The translations under genes were made by a program, and so were the position numbers. Below the pieces are notes generated by a model. That model searched no databases. It saw only the letters and a list, made by a program, of their open reading frames with translations, and had not been told where the DNA came from. Below, one piece after another: positions 50,212 through 60,716 of a DNA stretch of 64,000 nt. Source of the stretch: Toxoplasma gondii ME49 (Eukaryota; Apicomplexa; Conoidasida; Eucoccidiorida; Sarcocystidae); contig NC_031476.1 of the NCBI RefSeq assembly GCF_000006565.2, forward strand, positions 255,458 through 319,457, written 5' to 3'. The stretch's first letter is position 1. Each line of letters starts with the position of its first letter.

Positions 50212-53200
50212 CGTTTAGGGTTGACGTTGCGCGTGCAAACTGCGCGGCTGGGGAAGCGGGATTCAGGGTACAGACGAATATTGGAGGAATAAAAATGAGG
50301 GGAGAAGGGAAGAGTCACATGCGCGGTGTAGTTTGTGGAGAAAGTCGCGAAGAAATCATGTCACTGAATGGATGCCGGGTGAAGCACCGGATGCATAAGA
50401 ACGGAGGCTGAGGCAAACGGCCTCAGGGATCCCAGCTGAACACTCTGGGCTCGCATCTGGGGTCTGCCCTCAATCCGAGCCAGATACGCCTGTAACACGG
50501 TGGTTCGAAAAAGCTGAATGCATGCACAACTCTTTAAAAGTGAACCTGTGTGTCGTGTAAACCGTACGGGTTTGTCAAAACTTCGAACCTCGCGTTGTTT
50601 GCCTCCCTCGGAAAGACAAGCCGTTTTTGCGAGCCAATTTGCGCATGAATTGCCGCAAGCATGTTTTGCTTACACGTCAAGTGTCAGTGTCAAAAAACGA
50701 CACCGTAAATTTCCCAGTGAAAGCGCCGCGTCCCACTCGAAAGACATCCACTGTTTGTTCACAACTGCCATGAAAGTGAGTGGCGACTACCCTCGGAATG
50801 TTGGACTATACAGACAGCGCGGACCGCACTCGACTGTCTCCTGTTTGCGTGCAACTCTCGAACACAAATTAGAGTTGCAAGTACACAGGTACTCAAAGTC
50901 ATCTCGTTTTGTACGATCGAAAAGGTGAGAAGCGTTCCTGATCCGTCACAAACGATGCGCAAATTTTGAGAGGAAGGTGGACAATGGAAGTTCGGTGCTT
51001 TGCAGCCGTTACTGCTGTCGGGGGTACAGTGGAGCCAGCACTAGAAGTAACCGGGATGGCTGAAGTGGAGCTCACTGACATCATACCGGCCTTAAACGAG
51101 TGTTTTGAGAGAAATCCCGTCATCCAAAGCATCCAAGAACTGCAGTTGTTGCGCTGATGCACATATTTGTATAAGCTGTCAAACAGTTCGGGTGAGGTGG
51201 GAAGAACGGCGGCGCTGCTGAAGTCGCCAGGAGTACTATGGTCCTGATCATACCAGCATCTGAATAGCGGTTTCTCTCATTCGTAATACGAATGAGGACA
51301 GCAATATATGACACCTAGAACATGGCCGACTCGGAGCAACCTTAATGCCATTTTGCATCCTGACCAGAATGTCTGGGGGTGTTGAATCCCATTGGGCAAC
51401 ACAGAGACGCGTGAACGAGTGTTCTTCAACGTAGAGAGGCTCGCTATTCTTGTGTCTTTTAGTTTACATCGCTCGAGGATTGTGTAACTGGAGTTATAGT
51501 TATTTAACGGCCGCCTGGATGTCTGGTTCCGTGTATGACGCCTAGCACATCGATGTGAGGTGACCTTAATATCATAGGATGCTGAAATTCAGCACTTGTG
51601 AGCTATGTAGTTTGCATTAATACAACCTAGAAAAGATAAAATGTAAAGGACTCGTTTTATCTCAAAGGCTTTGCAGTACTTCATCTCACTGGACTATCGC
51701 GCTACGACCGAACTGTAACATATGGACCGATCTTAAGCAAAATGGTGGAATTCCTGGAATACAGCGTTACGCCATCCGTTAAAGCATGGGTAGGAGGTTG
51801 CGTCGAATAAAGGACAGTGACTCGACGTTCGGCTAGCAAGAATCATGTTAAAGGGGACGAAGGTCGATCTGTGAAGCAAGAGACGAAGAAGCTGAAATGC
51901 AAGGGATTTTATATACTCCCCTTTCACTGTTTCAAAAGACCCACCTGTACCTTCCGTCTGTCAAGCTCCATCGTGGCCGATGCTCATTTCCAGCATGGGT
52001 TTGTACTAGCTTAAAAGTCGAGTAGGATGGACAGGCCTTTTCAACTCAAGTTACTGCTATTTCGGTTTAGTTTTTTCTGTGCTGTCAGGCGCTGTAAGCG
52101 GAGGGAACCTTAGAAGACCGTGCTCACGATGGCGTGCACTGTGATCACTAAAACAAGTAGGCGAGTTCCCACCAGAATGCCCTCCCGCCTCGGCACTAAA
52201 CGCCCTTTCAACCACGTCGATTGTGAACAGCTCAAGAGAACATGGGTCCGTCAACAAAGGCCTTCAGATTTAAACCGCAAAGGGGTCAAAACGTCTCTGT
52301 CAGTAAAGATGACACACTTTCTCATCGCCCGCCTCTGTCAAAGGTTGTGTGACATCTCGCGACGACGGCTATGCATGCAGGCAACTAGCCAGCGTAATTT
52401 GTCGGGTAGGTTGCGGCCTCAAGCAGACATCGGCGTGTTTTTTTTTGCGGGGCGGTTCTCGAAGTCCCGTCGATGTTTTCGGAAGCAAGTCAGGTCCCTT
52501 GCCTCCTTTCTTAGCCTCCGTTCTGTGAATTTTCCGTGAGCTTTCTGCCCGAGTGAGAGTGTCTTCGCATCAGGTGAACCTACCTGCGTGCGGAGGTGTC
52601 CTGTAGCTCACTGGAACTACGCTTTCCGACGACGGCGCAGAAGGAAGAACCAGCCTTCAGAAACACACCTCAGTTCAGTTCAGAAGATCGGATATATTCA
52701 TCGTCAAGACCTCAACTTGTGCACAATCTTTGTCTTTCTAATCAGGGGGTTCCGAGTATCGACGCCAGTGCCCGCAGCCGGTGTCTTGTAAACAGTGAGC
52801 TGATGCTACAAAGCTTTCTTTGCGATGCCAGTCAACCTGGAATTCTATTCTAACTGACCGACATCTCCGACGATGAACTTCCCCTCACTTCCATTTTTCC
52901 TCTCCCTTCAACGCATATGTACCACGGAGCCGAGCGACGGCGTCTCCGCGGCTGATGCCGCGAGTGCCCTTCGGTAGAAAGATTTTGCTTGCTGTTTTGC
53001 GAGTTTCGTCTCACTCTGCAAAGTTTGACCCATGCGCTCGTCCGAAAGTCTGAAGATCTTCTCCATATCGAGAAATGTGTGAAGTGACTGGGTTCGTGCA
53101 CCGAAAACCCACCGCGGGAAGGCTTTGTGTATGTCTGTACGGAAAAACGGATGTTCAGACTCGTTGCCACAAAACTCTTTTCCACGCAGTTTCTTAACGT

Positions 53201-53650
53201 GCTCTTCTTTGCGACCGACAGCCTTCTGAGGCTGGTCGCCTTCCTCGTCTTTTGTACCCCGTTCTCTTCCGTATAGGGGTTGCTCGTCGTTTGTCTGTCA
53301 CTCGTTTCAAGCTTAACCATTTCCACACGTATGTGCCTGCCCACAGAGAGAGGTTGCACGGTGATGGATGTCGGCGGCGTTCCACTGGCGGGGTTCCAGG
53401 GCTGGCATGTCTAGGTCTACAGCGAAACCTGCGTTTGTTGAGCACTTCTTCGTCTGTCGTGTCGGATGTTTTGCAAATGCTGCAAGGAAGATCCAGACGC
53501 ACGTTACGTCCGCAGAGAGGTCCTTTTGTTTCAAGGAAAGAGTAGTATGGACTCTGAGTGGGAACTCAGGTTCAGGGTTCTCACAGGCCACGGTGGTTTG
53601 CCGTGTCTCGGTGAAACAGAGCTAAAAAGCGAGTAGTACCATCGTTCAAA
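50212..53650. other. Spacer, 3.4 kb, no gene seen
   Basis: No coding region is convincing on either strand. The middle (51.2-52.0 kb) is AT-richer, has only short frames, and contains two loosely similar segments (about 51305-51360 and 51533-51584). The promoter of the membrane-protein gene should be at the right end. Confidence 0.45.
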
Positions 53651-55044
53651 ATGATTGGACGGACAGACTCTCTGTCGGCGCCGAACGGATCGCCTTCTCA
53701 TCGAGGGTCGTGTTTCTCTTCAGTTTGCGGGTGGATGTGTAAATCGGAAGGGTGGCTCCGAGCCACCATCGGCCTACAGGCTCTCGTGGCGACAGCTCGA
53801 CTCCTCACTCCGCGGCCGCTGGTGTCAGTTGCGAATTTCTTCCTCGTCTTTCTCGGTTTCAACATCACTGCGACTCCCGCCGTTATCCGTCTCTTCTTTC
53901 TGTCTTTCTTCGCTCTCATTCTGGGCCTCTCTGACGTTTTCTGGCTGGTCATGAAGTTCACTGGACCTTTCGGTAGCGCCTGGCTCGATCCCAGGTACTA
54001 CTGGCGGCCGATCTATCCTTCCGTTTACGACCGCGCGTACCTAGTTCCCAACCCTCCCTATGTTGACAATCCTCCACAGTCGACACTTCCTGCAGGAGAA
54101 ACGAAACCCGGCCCTCCGCCTCTCCCTCGCATGTACCCGCCAGAACGGGCGCCTGCTGTGTGGCAAATCTACATCGAACTTGTCTGCTTCTGTGTGAGTC
54201 CTCTGGTCTGGTAAGTGGATCGCTAATATGCAAATGGAGAGGTGTCACATAGAAAATATCCGTTTCTTGTTGCAGAAGCGGCAGGGAGCACGGTGGAGAA
54301 TTCACATTGTCGCTCGCGGGCGTGGAGCAGCTGGAGGAGAAGGGAGAGGCAGAATAATGTATTTCCGAGAGTGACGCGAGAGGAGACCTCTGTCCCAGGT
54401 TCCAGCGGTTGCAAGTGATTCTTTCTGCCGTCTCTCCAGATTGTTCGCATGCTGCAGCTCCTACTCGTGCCTGTCGCATCTGCTGTAAACGAGTTTTCAC
54501 TTTTTTCGGCTGTTGTGTAGCGACTTGTAGGTTCCTTACAGTTTTTCTATTGTCTGAACTTTGTGGTTGCTGAAATCGCTAGATACTGTGTTCAGATGAC
54601 AAGCTTTCCGGTTGCTGTGGGATGCTCCTTCGTTATCTCGGCCTGCTGCAGTGACCTACATGCTCCGGTCACGAGCGCGGCCCGCTGTGTGTTGCTGTCG
54701 CGGTTTTCAGCTTCCTCACCGCATGGCTTGCCTGGCGGATCTATAAACGTAATCTGCTTGAGCTTCAAGCAAGCGAAGTGGGATTCTTTTTGCCATCTGG
54801 AGAGCCTGAGTACGGAGCCACGGGGAATGCAGCGTCGCCTCCAGGCTTCTACTCGCCTGACCCCTCTCGGGCTGTGGGAGAAAGTCAGCCTCTGCTGCAG
54901 CCTTCTCGGGGTGCCAACGCGTTCGTACCTTTTGCAGGGGAAGGCATGCGTTTGGGGGGCGACGACGCGGGACGGGGCCACAAGGACGGAGACAACAGAG
55001 AAGAAGCTGGATTTGCAAGAGAAACTTGCGACGATAAGATATGA
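53651..55044 (+). CDS. Polytopic membrane protein, unknown function
   Basis: Two exons, 53651-54210 and 54711-55044, joined at phase 2 (…SPLV|C|FLTAWLAWRIYKR), 297 residues. Without splicing the first exon would stop at 54212-54214. The splice acceptor cggttttcag has a good pyrimidine context and the join restores a membrane span. Hydrophobic segments are GLQALVATARLL (weak), VSVANFFLVFLGFNI, AVIRLFFLSFFALILGLSDV and IELVCFCVSPLVCFLTAWLA, then a basic IYKR stop-transfer. A Pro/Tyr-rich loop (YLVPNPPYVDNPPQ) lies between spans, and the C-terminal ~95 residues are disordered and polar. I do not recognise a family; the four-span shape loosely recalls Golgi COPI-associated (Tvp-like) proteins, but no diagnostic residue supports that. 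Confidence 0.7.
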
Positions 55045-56974
55045 ACGCACGCGCCGGCGTGCGACAGCGCTGTTCCACCGTCTTGGTTTTGGAGTGCTCC
55101 CTCGAAATAAGAAACACCATTGAGAAGCAGCGCAAACGCTTTCACGTCGGCCGAGACCGCCTTAGAAGCCTCTTTTCGGTAGGTTGCGAAGCTGCCGCGC
55201 CAATGCAAGGCAAGGTCCAAGTCCGCGGCGGCTGGAAGAGCCAAACAGCATGTGGAGAAAACGTCGTTTTTGGGTTTCAACGTGGTGGAGAAATTCTCAA
55301 GGAAGTGCGAAACACTAGGCGCTACGATGCATTAGACGACGTGTGCACAGCCGCCTCCAAGAGTCACCCGGAACAAGTGCGTTTGTTTGTTGAACTTCCG
55401 AATTGCCTGCGGGACAGGTGGCTAAGAGGAAAGTCGAGAAAACTCTTGCCTCAGTTGTTGATTTGGTGTCGCTTTACTTTCGGGGGTTATCGATCTCGGA
55501 AGTGCTTTGACACTCAAGTTGGGAAGAAAGCACACCACAAAAGACTAAATGGGAGAACATGTATCGTTTTGTTGCCCGTTTCTCGCGGCTAGACGCGATC
55601 AAATGTACAGACAAGATTGCCAGAGGAACTATTCCGCGGAACTCACCCTTCTCCGGCTGCCTTCCCCTTGGAGAAAGTACGAGAACTCTTTGTGTCGAAA
55701 CAAACAGCGGCCTTCTGTGTCGGAGGTGGAAAGAGCCTGGGACCGGGTTTTGCCCCGCTTTTTGTGTGCACGCAGATACAGATATAACTGCGTACAAGAA
55801 GCAACACGCGACAGAATCGAGGGCAGGGTTTCAAATTTCGTTTTCCCGGTCCCACAAAAATGTGGCAAGTTTCTCTCTTGGAGGCTGGAAAACAAGAGAA
55901 AACATTTGAATTTTCATTCAGCGTCATCACACGGGGCGAAGCTCTGAGGGACCTGGCGTGGTGTCACATGATATCAGATTCCCAACCGGCAAAAGCCAGG
56001 GTCAAAACTCTTCCGAATTAGTGAAATGGCTTCTTCCTACATTGTCTTTGGCGAGACAGTGGACGTCAGTATCTACCCATCTCACGGAACAGTTCCAAGA
56101 AACTGTCTGTTGCACACACCGTCACAAAGCAGCCTGGCGGTTCTCTGTTTCTGTTGAAACTCCCCCAAAGCAGGGTTTTATCCTTTTCAGCCGCCAGAAA
56201 TAGGGTTTCAGGCTTCCTTGAGACACTTGGCTAACAAGTGCACTCTAGATGAAAGCGAGGAACTTTCCGTCTTGCCCTGACTTCACTGTGTTGACATATT
56301 CTTCTCGAATGGTGTATCCTCACCACATCGACCTACTCTCACAGACCGGCATCATTCAGAATCGGAATAGCTCACGCACTGTTCACCATATCTGTCTGCT
56401 CGTAGGGAGCATTTCCAACTCGACAGCATAGGGAAATGTGTATTCTCGTTTGCAGAGGTTCGCATCTGACGCATACCAACATTTGCGCAGATGAGTCTCC
56501 AATGCTGTCGCATTCCTAGAAATCCGAACCAGCTCATCGCCCTCGTACATTTTCTTGACTCTTGAGACGACTCAGCTCCTCATGTCATTTGTGTTCGGAA
56601 ACGAAAGGTTCTCTTCGGGATTTTGATTTCAGAGAGCAAATTCTCAGAAAGCGAAAAGTACTGGGGACATCTTGCTTGGTATCTCGAGGGTGAAGGTTCA
56701 AGAAGGTTGACAACAGGTGTAGGTTGAGGGAACGGTAGAGCCGCGGCAGAGAACTGGAAAACGCTTTCTCGTCTCAGGTGGAGTTTTGGAAGGCCGTTTC
56801 GTGCCTCAGTGAAGACAGCTGGACGAAAACTATTCTGATGGTAGCGACCTCCACAGAAATCTAAACGCACGTGTACGTCAAGATGATTTGTTTCTCGTTG
56901 TCACTAACAGGAGCGCCTAGAAGATATTTTCGCATTGTGCTAAAGGGAAGGAATCGAGATACCGGGAGTTGACA
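55045..56974. other. Convergent spacer, no gene seen
   Basis: Lies between the 3' ends of the membrane-protein gene and the helical-repeat gene. Overlapping frames at 55549-55947 have no domain or splice support. Probably both 3' UTRs plus unassigned sequence. Confidence 0.45.
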
Positions 56975-58909
56975 TTACAGCCACCCTTTGAGCTGGCGCA
57001 GCGATGCGACGCGCCTGTGGAGAAGGTCCCAGCCTTCTTCTTCTGCAATTCTGAGTTTTTCTTCTAAGCGCCTGCGTCGAATTCTGCTGCGGCCTCCTTC
57101 GCTGAGAACGGAGACACTTTTCCCAGCGTGATTCCCGTTCACCTCCGCTTCCTGCTCCCCATCTGGAACCGGCGAGTAAGACAGACTCTCCTCTTCAAGG
57201 GTCTCCTTTTCGCTTCTGGCTTCTCCCTCTGCAGATTCCGGAGAGCCCTGCTGTTGCGGCCTCCTGATGACTTGCGGACCAAGAAGCAGCCTTCCCTTCC
57301 GCAGAGTCGGTGTTTGTCGAGAAGACGGTGGAAGATCCGACTCTAACAGTTGCTCGCTGTCTTCAAACGCTTCCGCGTCTTCGCTCTGACTAGCCGGGAA
57401 GTAGTTGTGGAGAACTTGCTTTCGCCTGGTGAAAGCACAAACCGGACATGAGTTGCACAACGCGCACTGCAAAAGAAGCAATGCTTGCAGAGAGGAAACT
57501 CGTGCCACAGAGAGCGCCGTGACAGACGCGTTTCTCAAGAGAGGTGGGGGAAGAGGGGGAAGGGGGGGAAGGGGCGGAGAGATGGGAAAAAAGTTGAACT
57601 GAGGTGTCCGTACACTTGCGAAGGTTGTTCGTTTCGCTGCATGATGCGCGTGGCCGCATGCATATTCGCGTTTCAGTACGCCTTTTCATGCACGCATGTG
57701 TAGCAAACCATTAGCCAACAAGGGACGAAAGGTTCTGTGAATCCCTACGCCCCTTTGAAAATGAATTCCTGCCGGTTCCGTCTCTTCACGAGGGTCACAC
57801 ATACGCATCGACAACTCTTGCCCGTTCGCAAAAAGGTCTGTCACCTTTTACTTCAGTCCTTGGCGCATTTCCTATTTTTCACGTCCCACCAAATGCCGCA
57901 CCTGCGTCTCTCGTTCTTCCGGACTCTTCGTTTCTCGCTCCTTGAGACAGCCTCGGCTTTCCTACCTCAATTTTTCTTTCAAGGGAACTGCGTAGACCCG
58001 GTCGGGGGGACCTGCGAGGGTCAGGGAGCGCAGAAGGCTCAGAAAGTCTCGCGGCGAAAATTCATCTTCCTGGCGCAGAGTCCGCCGTGCCAAGGCATTA
58101 ACAAGAGAAGAAGCCTGAAGACCCTCGGACTGCTCGCCTCGACTCCCCTGACACTTCACACGAGCCTGCGCATGCACAGATAAAAGAGCGTCGCCGCACA
58201 GGTAAACGCATCGACACCGGGATATCAAATGTCCTGTCCCGGGGTGCATGCACATGCATTCCTTCTTCGCTGTAAATCAGACAAATGCGCCTATACACAT
58301 ATGTACATGACTACGTGGAGATGCGTCTCTGGACTGAAACGCATGCGTGTGACATGGGCAAGTGCGTTTGAGTGAGGCGCCGTCGCCCCCTTTTCGTGCA
58401 TGCAACCGCTTCTGGAAATGACATGGACAGTGCCCACATATCTACGTTCTTGTGTGCACATGTAGAGAGGGAACGCGAACTACGTACGGTGCCTCAAATG
58501 GAGAAAGAACAGCCAGGCTCCAGAAAACGCTTCACTGATTAATACAAAATCTCACAAACATTCAGATATATATATATATATATATATATATCTAAAGATG
58601 CACGAGTTAGTGTGTTCTGTAAATGGCTATGCCGATACAGAAGATGAAACGAAGGAGACCTTTGATATTTCCCTCAGTGGGGCCTTACCAGAGCACGCGC
58701 GAGTCGACAAAAGTCTTGAGGCTCGAAGAGATCCAAATGGCGATGGGCCTGGCGGCAGAGAATGTGAAACGCTTCTTCGCTCACTCTTCTCCCGTTAAGG
58801 GAGAGCAACTGAAAACGCGCAAATCACAAGCGTTTCTCCATCTTCCCCAAATCAGAAACCTAACCAGGGGGTTGCCACGATTCCATATGATGGTACACAC
58901 ATATACATA

Positions 58910-58948
<39 letters not shown>

Positions 58949-59580
58949 ATATATGGGAGGTCATGAACACACTTTCCACCTGCGTTTTGATGCCTCTTTA
59001 CCTATTTATCTACCTATCTATCTAGATCTATCTATACCTATCAATCTCTGTAGATCCACGGCTCTCCCCAGATCAATCAATCTCTATCTATCTTTCCCTA
59101 GAGAGTTATCTGTGTATCTGCGTCTCTTACGATCTTCAGATATAATTTATCAATCAGTCAATACATCTATATCTATGTATGCGGAGCGGCGAATGGCGGG
59201 AGGAGAAACAAGGACTGTTTGAGTACAGAGGGCAAGAGTTCATTAAACATGTTTGATCGAATGAGCAACGCGAAGAAAACAGAACACACACGTACCTCCA
59301 GAAGTCTGCCGACGTCGAAGACAGTCCGTCCATCACCCTGGAGTTCAATCACTCGTGCCTCCACAGCCTAAAAAGGGAAGACACGAGAAAATCACTGAAC
59401 CTGGGGAAATGGTCTCCGTCGATGGTGACATGCGCGTAAATGCATGCACACTCAAGCCTGCATCATGCTCCCTCCGCACAGAAATCCACATTTTCTCTAT
59501 CCCCCTCATATCAAACGTGTACACCCTTAAGGTACTCATTTGTGCACTTCAATCTATCCATAGAGTTATATCCACCACTT

Positions 59581-59626
<46 letters not shown>

Positions 59627-60637
59627 CAATATCTATTTGCCTAAATCTCTCTTTGTCTACCTACCTACCAACAGATTGCTATCTTTCTGCCTGCCTATCT
59701 ATCTCTACACATCTATCGCCGTATATCTCTATCTACCTGTCTAATATATCTATCGAATATATATATATATATATATATATCTGTATACATGTGAAGAGGA
59801 ACATTCACCGAAGGCATGGTGTACGTACACGTCGTTGCTTGCATGGATGGAAATGCGGTTCTCCGGTCTTTGATTTCTTTCCTTGGTCTGTCCTTCTCTG
59901 CTTCTCTTTCACGTTTTTTTGTGGATGCCCCCCCTTGCCATTTCGCACTCTGTGACATGTGGAGAAAGGCCAGACAGCCTTCTGGTCAAAAACCGCAAGA
60001 AACGCAAACAGTTCACCTCGAAGAAATCTCACCTCGAAGACACTCGAGCGAAGAGCTGAACGGTTCCGCCTCGGTTTCGCTTTCTTTGCGAAGGCCGCCA
60101 GCTGGCCGAGCTGGGGAAAAAGGGAAATGGAGACGCTCGGAACTCTCAACTCAGGAATTCGCGACATTGCGAACGCATCTCAAGGCTTCAGCGTTGCTGT
60201 CTCTGCCCTGGTCTACTTGTCTCTTCGACGTCATCTACATCGCAGGAACCTCTCCCGTACGATATGACAGAAAGGCAGATACAGTGTTCACGAAAAAGTC
60301 TTTCCGATGTTTCAGAAAGACTCGTTGAACGGTTTCAAATGCGACGGGCATGGATAGAAGAAACGCGGTTCAAGTCGATTCCCACCCAAGAGGTGTCTAG
60401 TGTTAGGTCCTGACTAACCTTCTTTTTCTTGAAAATAACTTTGCTAAAAGAACAGTGTATAATTATAAACATGCCTGCCACCCACATCTCCATGCAAATA
60501 CCTGCCGTGTGTGTGCGTGCATCTCTGGATCGCTCGATTGACGGAAACAGCAACTATCGACCTACGTTTCCATAATAGGCACACCTATGTTCTAACAGCA
60601 GACACACAAATACGCTCATATAGATACTTGTATACAT

Positions 60638-60668
<31 letters not shown>

Positions 60669-60685
60669 TTCGTATACCAGTAGTT

Positions 60686-60716
<31 letters not shown>

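Noticed and set aside
59440..59955. Plus-strand frame of 171 codons with Tyr/Ile/Ser repeats
   Set aside because: Produced by TA and CTAT microsatellites in introns of the minus-strand helical-repeat gene.
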